From UBA3478 sp038134285 (lineage in GTDB: Bacteria > Bacteroidota > Bacteroidia > Flavobacteriales > Flavobacteriaceae), in NCBI GenBank assembly GCA_038134285.1, contig JAYPUW010000003.1:62001-126000 (forward strand): 64,000 nucleotides of DNA, written 5' to 3'. The translations under genes and the position numbers were made by a program. Within the stretch, counting starts at the first letter, position 1; every line of letters starts with the position of its first letter. A model generated the notes under the pieces. The model was not told the DNA's origin and made no database searches. It saw nothing but the letters and a program-made list of their open reading frames with translations. Of the stretch, positions 17,043 to 26,461 are shown piece after piece.

Positions 17043-18354
17043 AAATGCTACCCTAGTTTCTGAAGGAAGAAGTCAACTTGCCGACGTCCTGATTGACGGA
17101 GCATTTATCAGTAAAATTGATCATGATATTTCAGATGCAACCGCTGAGGTGAGCGATTTGCAGGGCGCATTTCTTATTCCAGGATGCATCGATAATCAGG
17201 TTCATTTTAGAGAGCCAGGGTTGACGCATAAGGGGACTATAGAAAGTGGAAGCCGAGCGGCATTGGCCGGTGGAATCACCACTTTTATGGAGCAACCCAA
17301 CACCAACCCTCAGACCACCACTTTTGAAGCGCTCGAAGACAAGTTTAACCGTGCCGCTATAAGCGCCTACGTGAATTTCTCTTTCTTTTTCGGAGGAACG
17401 AATGACAATCTGGAGCTTATAAAAAAATTGCCCATTGATGCCTGTGCGGGAGTAAAACTCTTTCTGGGTTCTTCTACTGGAAATATGCTTGTAGATCGTG
17501 AAGAAGTGATTCGCGGTATTTTTTCTAACACTCAAATGGTCATTGCCGCACATTGCGAAGACGAGTCTATTATTCGTGCCAATACAGCCAAAGCCATAGA
17601 AACCTATGGAGAAGATATTCCGATAGCGCAACATCCGATCATCCGCTCGCACGAGGCTTGCTACGCTTCTTCTTCAAGAGCCATAGAACTCGCTCGAGAG
17701 ACGGGTGCGCGACTTCATGTTTTTCATTTATCAACTGCTGAAGAGCTTGAGCTTTTCGATCGACACCTGCCCTTTGCTGAGAAACAGATCACGGCAGAAG
17801 TTTGTTTACATCACCTCTGGTTTTCTGATGAAGATTATGCCGAAAAAGGGACGCTTATCAAATGGAATCCGGCGGTTAAGACGGTAGCAGATCGAGCGGC
17901 TTTGTGGGAGGGGGTCCGCAATAACACCTTAGATATTCTAGCTACAGACCATGCTCCACACACCTATGAGGAGAAACAAAATCCATACCATAAGGCACCA
18001 TCAGGGGGGCCACTAGAGCAACATGCACTTATGGGGTATCTCGACAAGGTTGAAGAAGGCGAAATGGACCTAGAATTGCTGGTTCAGAAATTTTGTCACA
18101 ACCCAGCAGAATTATACAAGATCGATCGTAGAGGATATATTCGTGAAGGATATTATGCCGATTTGGTGACCTTTTCAAAAAGGCCATACACTGTTCAAAA
18201 AGAGAATATACTCTATCAATGCGGATGGAGTCCTTTTGAGGGACACACCTTTTCGCACAGTATAGACAAGGTTTGGGTCAACGGTCATCTGGGTTACGAC
18301 CAGGGCCAAATTAGCGCGCATAAAAATGCCATGAAACTAAGCTTCAACCGATGA
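17023..18354 (+). CDS. pyrC: Dihydroorotase (class I type) with a Q-x-H metal motif
   Basis: A 443-residue amidohydrolase: IDNQVHFREPGLTHKG at 57-70, GVKLFLGSSTGNML with the lysine that is carboxylated, AHCEDE, HVFHLSTAEE and ATDHAPHT. It cyclises carbamoyl-aspartate to dihydroorotate in pyrimidine synthesis. The first metal-binding His of the usual HxH is Gln (Q59, with H61 and R63 kept); I recall this substitution in other Bacteroidota sequences annotated as dihydroorotase. The ATG at 17023 lies inside the previous gene, suggesting coupled translation. The next gene overlaps by 4 bp. Confidence 0.92.
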   Translation: MPKKLLKNATLVSEGRSQLADVLIDGAFISKIDHDISDATAEVSDLQGAFLIPGCIDNQVHFREPGLTHKGTIESGSRAALAGGITTFMEQPNTNPQTTTFEALEDKFNRAAISAYVNFSFFFGGTNDNLELIKKLPIDACAGVKLFLGSSTGNMLVDREEVIRGIFSNTQMVIAAHCEDESIIRANTAKAIETYGEDIPIAQHPIIRSHEACYASSSRAIELARETGARLHVFHLSTAEELELFDRHLPFAEKQITAEVCLHHLWFSDEDYAEKGTLIKWNPAVKTVADRAALWEGVRNNTLDILATDHAPHTYEEKQNPYHKAPSGGPLEQHALMGYLDKVEEGEMDLELLVQKFCHNPAELYKIDRRGYIREGYYADLVTFSKRPYTVQKENILYQCGWSPFEGHTFSHSIDKVWVNGHLGYDQGQISAHKNAMKLSFNR

Positions 18355-18725
18355 AAAAACTGATCTTTTTACTTCTATTCATCGTTGCCGCTTGTGGCAC
18401 TCGAATGATCGATCCGCCAGAACACTTAATAGAAAAGGATAAGTTTGTTGACATTCTTTTTGATTTGACCCTTTATAATGGAATAAGAAATCACACCACC
18501 CCGGTATTCTCAACTCAAGAGTTACGAATTATGCCTTATCTGTACTCGAAGTATGATTTTGACAGCCTTCAGTTTTTTGAATCTAATCTCTATTATGCGT
18601 CAAGAGGAGATCTGTATCTAGCCATGTTTGATACGGTAAGGGTACGGATCGAACGTACAGAACAGCTCATGGATTCTTTGAGAAAACTTTCGCCACCTGA
18701 AACGCTAGAAGAGACAGAGCATTAA
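18351..18725 (+). CDS. DUF4296 lipoprotein
   Basis: A 124-residue protein with a lipoprotein signal (LLFIVAAC). The mature part begins PPEHLIEKDKFVDILFDLTLYNGI and has YLYSKYDFDSLQFFESNLYYAS, both typical of DUF4296 of Bacteroidota. It is probably a periplasmic lipoprotein; its role is unknown. It overlaps the dihydroorotase stop by 4 bp. The three-gene set with an epimerase next to it is one I recall from Flavobacteriia. Its stop interlocks with that of the convergent epimerase. Confidence 0.87.
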   Translation: MKKLIFLLLFIVAACGTRMIDPPEHLIEKDKFVDILFDLTLYNGIRNHTTPVFSTQELRIMPYLYSKYDFDSLQFFESNLYYASRGDLYLAMFDTVRVRIERTEQLMDSLRKLSPPETLEETEH

Positions 18726-19684
18726 ACCAGTTTACCTCTTTGACGCTTATAGGTCACCGCCAATTCTTTTATAAATAGGTTGAAATCTCTCTTTGGTAGG
18801 GTATTAAATACTTCGTAGGTGTCAAGACTGTCGTAGCTGCTTTTGGTATAAAGGGTTTCTATTAGGCCACTTGAGAGTACAATTCTTCTAAATCCTAGCC
18901 TTTTAATCAACTGCGTAAACCGCATGATAATGAGCAGTTTTTCTTTGCTGAACGCCTTAGTCGCATGGGGCTTGCCCACTCCTTCTCGAATGGTGTTGAT
19001 GAGTTCGCAGTACGAAAGGTGATGCGAGACTAACGTCACGTCTATCACTTCTTTTTGTTCTAAGAGTTTGAGACTGCATTGAATAACGTCGTCTGCTGCT
19101 ATAAACCCAGTTTCACCTTCAAAACAAAGGTGCTTTAATCTGAAGGCCAATTTAAAGAGCGACAGACTTGGACTCCTCCAAAAAAAGTCACTAAGGATTA
19201 CTCCAGGTCTAACGATATGAGCCTCTAGACCTTCTTGAATTCCTCTAAATACTTCGAGCTCCCCCATATATTTGGTTTGACCATAATAAGATGGGTTTTC
19301 GGATTCAAGAGCCGCCACACTGCTCACGTACAAAAGTTTGGCTGGGTTAACGAGTAGACTGTCTACAAGGCAGCGAGTGAGGGTGACATTGGTTTCGACA
19401 AGCAGCTTTTCGTCTTTGGCATCAAAAGAGATAAGGGCTGCACAATGAATGACTTGCTCTATACCTTTTAGGGCCTCTTCTATTTCCTGCGGATGATCTA
19501 GGGCTATAGAAACCCACTCGATGTCCTCAAACTTTGTTTCACATTGGTTGTAGGCAAAGAAAGAAGCGACCTCTTGGCGTTTCGATTCAGTGCGGTAAAT
19601 GGCGCGCACCTTTTGGCCTCTTCTGGTAAGTTCGAGCAGAAAATGGGCGCCCAGCATTCCGGTAGCGCCTGTGACTAAAATCAT
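18722..19684 (-). CDS. NAD-dependent epimerase/dehydratase family protein
   Basis: A 320-residue extended short-chain dehydrogenase. VTGATGMLGAHFLLEL at the N-terminus is the Rossmann GxxGxxG motif. HCAALISF, YVSSVAAL and YGQTKYMGELEVF (active-site Tyr and Lys as YxxxK) follow. The C-terminal part departs from sugar epimerases and is closer to the 3-beta-HSD/reductase branch. The substrate cannot be named. TACTTTTA, one base off the -7 element, ends 4 bp before the ATG. It is divergent from tyrS. Confidence 0.88.
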   Translation of the reverse strand: MILVTGATGMLGAHFLLELTRRGQKVRAIYRTESKRQEVASFFAYNQCETKFEDIEWVSIALDHPQEIEEALKGIEQVIHCAALISFDAKDEKLLVETNVTLTRCLVDSLLVNPAKLLYVSSVAALESENPSYYGQTKYMGELEVFRGIQEGLEAHIVRPGVILSDFFWRSPSLSLFKLAFRLKHLCFEGETGFIAADDVIQCSLKLLEQKEVIDVTLVSHHLSYCELINTIREGVGKPHATKAFSKEKLLIIMRFTQLIKRLGFRRIVLSSGLIETLYTKSSYDSLDTYEVFNTLPKRDFNLFIKELAVTYKRQRGKLV

Positions 19685-19708
19685 GACCTAAAAGTAGCTA
19701 AAGACAAC

Positions 19709-19716
19709 TATATTTG
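19709..19716 (+). promoter_or_regulatory. -7 element (TATATTTG) of tyrS
   Basis: An exact TAnnTTTG, 18 bp before the tyrS ATG, in the 50-bp gap between the divergent epimerase gene and tyrS. Confidence 0.55.
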
Positions 19717-19734
19717 TAGCCCACCAGATCGATT

Positions 19735-21048
19735 ATGGCACATCAATTTATAGAAGAACTCAAGTGGAGAGGCATGGTACACGATTACATGCCCGGATTA
19801 GAAGAGCACCTCAATGAAGCGATGCGAACAGCATATGTAGGATTTGATCCAACTGCTGATTCGCTTCACATTGGGAACCTGGTGAGTATTTTGATGCTGC
19901 GTCATTTTCAGTTGGCGGGTCACAAGCCTATTGCCCTAATCGGAGGAGCCACTGGTATGATTGGCGATCCTTCAGGAAAGTCTAAAGAGCGAAATTTGCT
20001 CGACGAAGAAACCCTAAGACATAATCAAGAGGCCATCAAGAAACAGCTTTCAAAGTTCTTAGACTTTGATGCTTCACAGTCGAACGCCGCTGAACTGGTG
20101 AACAATTACGACTGGATGAAAGACATAAGCTTTCTTCAATTTATCCGAGATGTTGGTAAGCACATTACGGTCAATTATATGATGGCGAAAGATTCGGTAA
20201 AGAAGCGTCTAACTGCTGAAGATACCGAAGGAATGTCTTTTACAGAATTCACCTATCAGTTGGTTCAAGGATACGACTTCTTGCATCTACACCGCTCGCA
20301 TGAGTGCAGTCTTCAAATGGGCGGAAGCGATCAATGGGGTAACATTACCACGGGTACTGAATTAATCAGACGGATGGATCAGTCTAAGGGCTTTGCGCTC
20401 ACTTGCCCACTGATCACCAAGGCCGACGGAAGCAAATTCGGAAAAACAGAACAAGGCAATGTATGGCTTGACCGCAATCGTACTTCGCCCTATCAATTCT
20501 ACCAATACTGGTTGAACGTATCTGATCAAGACGCTGAGACCTTTATCAAGATCTTTACCATGCTTGATAAAGAGACGGTTGAGGCTCTTATTGCTGAGCA
20601 TCAAGAGGCGCCACACTTGCGTGTTCTTCAACAGCGTTTAGCTAGAGAGATAACGGTTTTAGTTCATTCCGAAGTCGACTATGAGGCGGCAATTGCGGCT
20701 TCAAATATCTTTTTCGGAAAGTCAAGCAAAGAAGACCTTTTAGCACTATCAGAAGAAGTGCTTTCTGAGGCTTTTGCAGAGGTTCCTACGGCTGAAATTC
20801 CTAAGTCGCAAATAGAGCAGGGTCTTTCAATTGTCGATGCACTTTCTATTCAGAATCATGAAGGAGCTCCGCTCTTTCTGAGTTCAAAAGGAGAAGCGCG
20901 CAGAGAATTAAAGCAGAATGCGATTTCAGTAAACAAAGAGAAGATCACCGACACAGAGCATCAACTAAGTATTAATGATCTAATCGCATCACGCTTTATC
21001 GTTTTGCAGCGCGGTAAAAAAAGCTACTTTCTTCTAAAGGTAGTTTAG
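19735..21048 (+). CDS. tyrS: Tyrosyl-tRNA synthetase
   Basis: A 437-residue class I synthetase. GFDPTADSLHIGNL contains the HIGH-type motif HIGN, ATGMIGDPSGKSKERN follows, QMGGSDQWGNITTG is the tyrosine-site signature and KFGKTEQGN is the KMSKS counterpart. The C-terminus carries an S4-like RNA-binding domain (AISVNKEKI, RFIVLQRGKKSYFLLKVV). The enzyme charges tRNA-Tyr. It converges on the LuxE-like gene with only 3 bp between stops. Confidence 0.98.
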   Translation: MAHQFIEELKWRGMVHDYMPGLEEHLNEAMRTAYVGFDPTADSLHIGNLVSILMLRHFQLAGHKPIALIGGATGMIGDPSGKSKERNLLDEETLRHNQEAIKKQLSKFLDFDASQSNAAELVNNYDWMKDISFLQFIRDVGKHITVNYMMAKDSVKKRLTAEDTEGMSFTEFTYQLVQGYDFLHLHRSHECSLQMGGSDQWGNITTGTELIRRMDQSKGFALTCPLITKADGSKFGKTEQGNVWLDRNRTSPYQFYQYWLNVSDQDAETFIKIFTMLDKETVEALIAEHQEAPHLRVLQQRLAREITVLVHSEVDYEAAIAASNIFFGKSSKEDLLALSEEVLSEAFAEVPTAEIPKSQIEQGLSIVDALSIQNHEGAPLFLSSKGEARRELKQNAISVNKEKITDTEHQLSINDLIASRFIVLQRGKKSYFLLKVV

Positions 21049-21051
21049 CGT

Positions 21052-22023
21052 CTAAACCATCATAAGATTGCATCCTCGCGCTTCTGCCTGATCAAAACGG
21101 CCTATAACTTCGAAAGATCCATCTTCATAACGCTTTCCGAGGTCATCTGTAGCGATGAAGCTGCAAGAGTTAAGGTTAGCAAAATCAATCACATTGATTG
21201 CTCCAGTTCTTGTGGGCTGGCAATAGCTAAAGGGATCTTCGGTTTCTCTGATCTTTATCTGCATCCAGGGCGGACACTCAAATCTGCCCTCTTTTTTAGC
21301 ATAAGCTTGCGATAAGAGTTCTGTCATTCCGTATTCTGAATGTACCGTATCAACACCGAAGGCATTCTTGAGTAAGGCGTGCACCTCGGCCCGCACCAAT
21401 TCTTTTCGCTGTCCTTTCATTCCACCCGTTTCCATAACAACCGTGTTGTGTAATGGCTTTTGAAAATGCTCGGCCATATCGAGCAGTGCAAATGTCACAC
21501 CTATCAATAAGGTTTTCTGTGGCTTATCAAACAGGCGACCAAAATCTTCTTCACGGGTGATGTAGCGTGATCCGCTCTTGGCCTCTGCCATCAGATGATC
21601 GACCATGTATATCAATGAGGAGTGTGATTGCTCTTGATACGACGGAAGTAAGGCCAGGATACGGTAATCGGCATGTGATCCGTAGGCATGGGCAAAGCCC
21701 GCCTTAAAGCTTTTAACATATAATTCTGGGTCAAGCACGTAATGAGTACTTCGCTTCAATATTTCAGTGGTACCTGAACTTTTAAAGGTCAGTATGTCTT
21801 GGGGTGTTATTTCTGCAGAGACCACTTGATGTGACTTAAAAAACGAAATGGGTAGAAAAGGAATGTCTTCTAAGTGCTGAACCTCTTTAGGACTTCTACG
21901 GATGAGATCGCAATAAGCCCTATAAATGGTATTGTTTTTATACTGATAGCGGTAGATCGATAAGGCGCTAGCCTTAAACTGCTCTTGAGAGGTATTTGAA
22001 AACTGAATTTCGGGCCTTTTCAC
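21052..22023 (-). CDS. LuxE-like acyl-activating enzyme
   Basis: A 323-residue protein resembling the acyl-protein synthetase LuxE / CoF synthetase-like branch of adenylate-forming enzymes. FKSSGTTE near residue 80 is the adenylate-binding loop, HSEYGMTELLSQAY marks the ANL-type A5 region, and ATDDLGKRYEDGSFEVIGRFDQAEARGCNL the A8-like end. It probably activates a fatty acid or similar acid, but the acceptor is unknown and no LuxCD is nearby. The start is GTG, 4 bp after a TATTTTTG element. Confidence 0.87.
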   Translation of the reverse strand: MKRPEIQFSNTSQEQFKASALSIYRYQYKNNTIYRAYCDLIRRSPKEVQHLEDIPFLPISFFKSHQVVSAEITPQDILTFKSSGTTEILKRSTHYVLDPELYVKSFKAGFAHAYGSHADYRILALLPSYQEQSHSSLIYMVDHLMAEAKSGSRYITREEDFGRLFDKPQKTLLIGVTFALLDMAEHFQKPLHNTVVMETGGMKGQRKELVRAEVHALLKNAFGVDTVHSEYGMTELLSQAYAKKEGRFECPPWMQIKIRETEDPFSYCQPTRTGAINVIDFANLNSCSFIATDDLGKRYEDGSFEVIGRFDQAEARGCNLMMV

Positions 22024-22027
22024 CTTT

Positions 22028-22035
22028 CAAAAATA
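22028..22035 (-). promoter_or_regulatory. -7 element (TATTTTTG) of the LuxE-like gene
   Basis: An exact TAnnTTTG on the minus strand ending 4 bp before the GTG at 22023. A TTG at 22051-22049 is 13 bp further up, closer than the usual -33 spacing. Confidence 0.45.
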
Positions 22036-22161
22036 CCTCAGAATGATTCAAAAAAGGCGCTTAACATTTAAATAACGCTCAAGAAACTCTTAGAAAACAA
22101 TTCTTACAAAATCAGTTTTCAACCTTAACGTTGAGCTAAGAATCTGCACGGCACCTCACTA

Positions 22162-22169
22162 TAGTTTTG
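22162..22169 (+). promoter_or_regulatory. -7 element (TAGTTTTG) of the beta-helix lipoprotein gene
   Basis: An exact TAnnTTTG, 24 bp before the ATG at 22194. The upstream in-frame TTG at 22167 overlaps it and cannot be the start. The rest of the 170-bp gap is AT-rich and shows no other clear element. Confidence 0.5.
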
Positions 22170-22193
22170 TCTCAAAATCATAAACCCAAAAAA

Positions 22194-23591
22194 ATGAAAA
22201 AATCTATTCTTGCTCTAACGCTTTCAGGAGGATTACTTTTTTCTTCGTGTACTACAGAGGTTACGATTGACCAAGCCACTTTGCAGTCTATCGTAGATCA
22301 AGCGGTAGCAGCTGCACTAGCGAATTACCCATCTTCAGAAACAATTGCAAATGCTGCTCGTGAAGCGGCTACACAAGCAGTTGCTGCTGGATTTGCCGGT
22401 AAAGAATCAATTGATGTTGAAGCTGCTATTGCTGCTGCTTTGGCTGCTTCTGAGGCACTAACCAACCCTCCGGTTGAGCGTGTAGGATCAGGTGGTATCA
22501 CTTCTATCTCAACAGACACTACATGGTCAAATGATAAGATTTGGCTAATGGACGGTAAGGTAGTCGTTGAGAGTGGCGCAACCCTTACTATTGAAGAGGG
22601 AACTATTATCAAGGGTGCGAAAGGAACAGGAGCAAATGCTACTGTTTTAATCGTGGCGAAGGGCGCAAAAATAAATGCAGTAGGTACTGCTGAAAAGCCG
22701 ATCATCTTTACTGATGTTGATGACAATATCGTATACGCAAATGGTTCTACTAGCCCTAACCGTTCACTTACTGATAAAGGACTTTGGGGGTCTGTTATCT
22801 TGTTAGGTAATGGTACTGTAGGAGCTGCTGGTGGTGTTGCGAACATAGAGGGTGTGGTTTCAGGGTACACTTTTACACAATACGGCGGAAGTTCGCCAGC
22901 TGATAATTCAGGAATTATGAAATATGTGTCTATCCGCCATACAGGTACGGCAGTTTCTCCTGGAAATGAGCTTCAAGGTTTGACTATGGGAGGTGTCGGT
23001 TCAGGTACCGTAATTGAAAACATCGAATTGTTCGGATCAGAAGATGATGGTATTGAAATTTTTGGAGGATCTGTAGATGTTACCAATTTGGTTGTCGCCT
23101 ATCAAGATGATGATGCTATTGATGTAGATCAAGCATATAGTGGTACCATTTCTAATGCAGCGGTATTCATGGGGTCAGGATCAGATACTGTATTTGAGAT
23201 TGACGGTACAGAAGATCCAGCAGGAGCAATTGTCGGGGCCTTCACATTGACTGGTGTTACGGCATACGGTAATGGCGATGCTGTTAAAACTGCTGTATAC
23301 GGGGACTGGAAGTCTAAGGCTACTGGTTTCAACGAGAATATTCTCTATGTCGATTTCAAATCAGGTTCAACCCTAAAAGGTATAGATTCAAACTACGACG
23401 GAGCTGGAACATCAGCGGTCGTTGGTAAATTAACCTACAAAGATGTTGTGGTCGTTTCAACAGATTCAAAAACCTCAATTTTAAACGGAAAGGCCTCTGA
23501 AGCTTCAGCAACATGGCTTTCAGTTGTTGCAACAAGACCTTCTTCGGCAGGTGCAGATGAATCGGTTTTTACTTGGACACAACTGTATTAA
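22194..23591 (+). CDS. Surface lipoprotein with Ala-rich helix and beta-helix repeat domain
   Basis: A 465-residue lipoprotein (LLFSSC, modified Cys 19). Residues about 25-95 form an Ala-rich, probably helical segment. From about 100 on come repeated turns such as GKVVVESGATLTIEEGTIIKG, KYVSIRHTGTA and IENIELFGSEDDGIEIFGGSVDVTNLVV, typical of a right-handed beta-helix. I know the family as a frequent partner of large TonB receptors in Bacteroidota; its ligand is unknown. It directly precedes such a receptor, so the two are likely one surface uptake or binding system. A strong hairpin separates them. Confidence 0.85.
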   Translation: MKKSILALTLSGGLLFSSCTTEVTIDQATLQSIVDQAVAAALANYPSSETIANAAREAATQAVAAGFAGKESIDVEAAIAAALAASEALTNPPVERVGSGGITSISTDTTWSNDKIWLMDGKVVVESGATLTIEEGTIIKGAKGTGANATVLIVAKGAKINAVGTAEKPIIFTDVDDNIVYANGSTSPNRSLTDKGLWGSVILLGNGTVGAAGGVANIEGVVSGYTFTQYGGSSPADNSGIMKYVSIRHTGTAVSPGNELQGLTMGGVGSGTVIENIELFGSEDDGIEIFGGSVDVTNLVVAYQDDDAIDVDQAYSGTISNAAVFMGSGSDTVFEIDGTEDPAGAIVGAFTLTGVTAYGNGDAVKTAVYGDWKSKATGFNENILYVDFKSGSTLKGIDSNYDGAGTSAVVGKLTYKDVVVVSTDSKTSILNGKASEASATWLSVVATRPSSAGADESVFTWTQLY

Positions 23592-23613
23592 TCCTCTTAT
23601 AATTTAGTAAAAC

Positions 23614-23643
23614 AAGTAGCCCTAGGTGATAGGGCTACTTTTT
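23614..23643 (+). terminator. Strong intrinsic-terminator-like hairpin between lipoprotein and receptor genes
   Basis: AAGTAGCCCT (23614-23623), loop AGGTGAT, AGGGCTACTT (23631-23640): a perfect 10-bp stem followed by a T-run ending at 23643. It lies between the lipoprotein stop (23591) and the receptor ATG (23654). It should end most transcripts from the lipoprotein promoter, with receptor synthesis depending on read-through or a separate start. Confidence 0.8.
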
Positions 23644-23653
23644 GATTTTTAGT

Positions 23654-26461
23654 ATGAAAAAGTTTTTCCTTTTGTTTTTCTCCTTCGCAAGCTTTTCGTT
23701 TGCACTATCTCAATCCGTAGTCTCTGGGGTAGTCATAGATGGTGACTTTAACGAACCTTTGGCCTTCGCGAATGTAATTGTTCGAGCGCAAGGATCTACT
23801 GAAACCATTGTAGGGGCTATTACCGATTTTGAGGGTAGATACATCCTCAATGTAGAGGCAGGGACTTACGAAATAGAGTTTTCTTATTTGGGTTATGAAA
23901 CTAAAATAGTAAGTGACGTAGTAGTAGAAATCTCAGGAGAGCAAGAGGTGAGTATTGTTTTAAATCCTGCAGCAAATGCATTAGAAGAGGTAGTTGTTAC
24001 TACCTCTGCTCGAAAGAATAGCGAGGCCTCTGTTTTAGCCATTCAAAAGGGAGCTGTAACTCTGGTCGATGGATTATCTGCTCAGACAATTCGAAAATCA
24101 GGTGACGGAAATGTGGCCTCTGCCATCAAGCGTATTCCGGGAGTTTCTATACAAGGTGAAAAGTTCGTTTACGTTCGCGGGTTAGGAGATCGTTATTCAA
24201 AAACTTTATTAGGAGGATTAGAAGTTCCCGGGCTAGATCCAGATCGAAATACACTTCAATTAGACATATTCCCAACAAACTTGTTAGACAATATTTTGGT
24301 AAGCAAGTCTTCTAGTGCTGAACAAGGTGCTGATTTTACCGGTGGAGTAGTAGATGTCTTACTAAGAGATTTTTCTGCTCTACCCGAATATACTGTTTCA
24401 CTCTCAACCTCATTTAACAGCACTACAAATCTGAAGGATGCGCCAGCACTCCCTGAGTATGCACTTGACCCCTTCTTTTTCGATAGTGGAAAAAACAACC
24501 TGCCTTTTTCATCAACCCGAGTTTTTGAGCGTCCCGAAAGCATCAATAATCCGGCTCAAGAACTTGAACTTAGAAACGGGACACTGTCGCTAACGCCTCA
24601 AATGGGAGTTAGTCGAGAGAACAATTTATTCGATACAAGTATCGGTTTAACAGCCTCTAATCAACTTAATTTTTCTGACAATAGTTCGATTGGGTACATA
24701 GCTTCCTTGAATTATAAATACGATTCTGATTATTACGAAAATGCAGTAAATGGAAACATCGCTATTCGTGAAAATCAACCTGAGCCCTTTGATGCTCAAG
24801 AAGGAGAGCTAGGTACAATTCAGGCCATCGCCAGTGGCTTATTTGGGGTTGCTTTAAAAACAGGAAACGCAAAACATAAGGCTTTGGTTTTGGCCATTCG
24901 AAGTGGTGAAAGTAATGCCTTTGACGGCTTCATTCAAGATTTTATCGAAAATCCTTATTTCGGTGCTACGAATACGATGACGCACACCGAGCGAAATATT
25001 GTGAGCTTTCCTGTTTCTGGCTCTTACAGAGTGGGCTCTAAGCTTTCTGTAGATTGGAAGGTGGCACCATCTATAGTGCAAGTGCGTGATATTGATTTTC
25101 GTAAAACTGTTTTTAATCAGCTTGAAAATGGAACGCGACTTATTGACAATTCCGTCTCTTCTTTACCACAGCGTTTATGGAGAGATCTAGATGAAACTGC
25201 GCTTTCAGGTCGAATGGATGTGACTCTGGATTATTCAACAGGTAAGGCTGAGAGTCAGTTAAAGTTTGGGGCAGCCTTTTTAAATAAGAAGAGAGCGTTT
25301 GGCACTGACTTTTTCACTATAGGTTTTAGAGGTTCTTCGGTCGTTTTAGATGGGGATTACAATAATATTCTAAGGCCCATATTTGTTTGGAATAGCAACA
25401 GAGATACAGGGTCATTTATTATCGGAGAATATCAACCAACGAACCAATATGAATCTGAAAGTCAAACAGTTGGAACTTACATTTCAAATGAAATAAAGCT
25501 GTCAGAAAAAATAAAGACTATAGTAGGCTTGCGCTATGAGATGTACGACGTGATATACTCTGGTCAAAGTATAGAGGGAACTTTGTTTGTTAAAGAGGAG
25601 TTTATTAATGTGGATGATTTTTATCCATCCTTAAATATTATTTATTCTTTTAGCGATGCTGTTAATTTAAGAGGTTCTTATTCGAAGACCACAGCCCGCC
25701 CGAGTTTTAAAGAAAATTCTGCAGCGAATATCTACGATCCAATTACAGAACGATTTTTTGTCGGAAACATCTCATTGGTCCCAACCTATATTGACAACTA
25801 TGATTTAAGATGGGAAAAGTATGGTGAGGGTAATGAGTTTATGGCATTGAGTGTCTTTTATAAGCGCTTTGAGAACCCTATAGAAATCAATTATTTCGAC
25901 GTTTCAACTCCGAACACCTTAATAGCACGAAACACAGAAGAGGCTACGGTTTATGGGGCTGAATTGGAGTTTAGAAAAAATGTGATTGAAAATGAAAATC
26001 AACGCTTATCCCTCAATGTAAACACCTCTCTTATCGTATCAGAGTTGACAATGAGCGATGGAGAGTTTGCTGCTAGAACTGCAGTGTCCCCTGATCGTGT
26101 AATTAGCAATAAAAGAGAATTACAAGGTCAATCACCCTATCTAGTAAATGCAGGGATGAGCTATAATATATTTGAAAAGGACCTCGAAGTAGGGGCTTAC
26201 TTCAATGTACAGGGGAGAGCGCTTCAGGTTATTGGAGTAGGGCAGTTTCCGGATGTTTTTACAGAACCCTTTAATAGTTTAAATGCGAATTTGAGTAAAA
26301 GCTTCGGAGAGAAGAAAAATATGTCTGCCTCACTTAAACTCGAAAATCTACTCAACGATAAAATTGAGAGTAGATTCGATTACTTTGGCGATAAATCCTT
26401 TGTTTTTTCGAGTATAACACCTGGAATAAACGCTAGTCTAGGATTTTCATACAAGTTCTAA
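23654..26461 (+). CDS. Large TonB-dependent receptor with carboxypeptidase-regulatory domain
   Basis: A 935-residue outer-membrane protein: signal peptide (LLFFSFASFSFALSQ), a CarboxypepD_reg-like domain about 20-105 (FEGRYILNVEAGTYEIEFSYLGYET), a TonB-box-like LEEVVVTTSA, a plug with YVRGLGDRYSKTLLGGLEVPGLDPDR, and a barrel ending LGFSYKF. The YVRGLGDRYS plug type is common in Flavobacteriia and differs from SusC. Its ligand is unknown. The beta-helix lipoprotein upstream is a likely surface partner, and the downstream two-component pair may regulate it. ATG 23654 is chosen over TTG 23642, which lies in the hairpin T-run. Confidence 0.9.
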   Translation: MKKFFLLFFSFASFSFALSQSVVSGVVIDGDFNEPLAFANVIVRAQGSTETIVGAITDFEGRYILNVEAGTYEIEFSYLGYETKIVSDVVVEISGEQEVSIVLNPAANALEEVVVTTSARKNSEASVLAIQKGAVTLVDGLSAQTIRKSGDGNVASAIKRIPGVSIQGEKFVYVRGLGDRYSKTLLGGLEVPGLDPDRNTLQLDIFPTNLLDNILVSKSSSAEQGADFTGGVVDVLLRDFSALPEYTVSLSTSFNSTTNLKDAPALPEYALDPFFFDSGKNNLPFSSTRVFERPESINNPAQELELRNGTLSLTPQMGVSRENNLFDTSIGLTASNQLNFSDNSSIGYIASLNYKYDSDYYENAVNGNIAIRENQPEPFDAQEGELGTIQAIASGLFGVALKTGNAKHKALVLAIRSGESNAFDGFIQDFIENPYFGATNTMTHTERNIVSFPVSGSYRVGSKLSVDWKVAPSIVQVRDIDFRKTVFNQLENGTRLIDNSVSSLPQRLWRDLDETALSGRMDVTLDYSTGKAESQLKFGAAFLNKKRAFGTDFFTIGFRGSSVVLDGDYNNILRPIFVWNSNRDTGSFIIGEYQPTNQYESESQTVGTYISNEIKLSEKIKTIVGLRYEMYDVIYSGQSIEGTLFVKEEFINVDDFYPSLNIIYSFSDAVNLRGSYSKTTARPSFKENSAANIYDPITERFFVGNISLVPTYIDNYDLRWEKYGEGNEFMALSVFYKRFENPIEINYFDVSTPNTLIARNTEEATVYGAELEFRKNVIENENQRLSLNVNTSLIVSELTMSDGEFAARTAVSPDRVISNKRELQGQSPYLVNAGMSYNIFEKDLEVGAYFNVQGRALQVIGVGQFPDVFTEPFNSLNANLSKSFGEKKNMSASLKLENLLNDKIESRFDYFGDKSFVFSSITPGINASLGFSYKF

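Noticed and set aside
22162..26461. SusC/SusD pair
   Set aside because: The lipoprotein is a beta-helix protein with an Ala-rich helix, not SusD-like, and the receptor plug is not SusC type.
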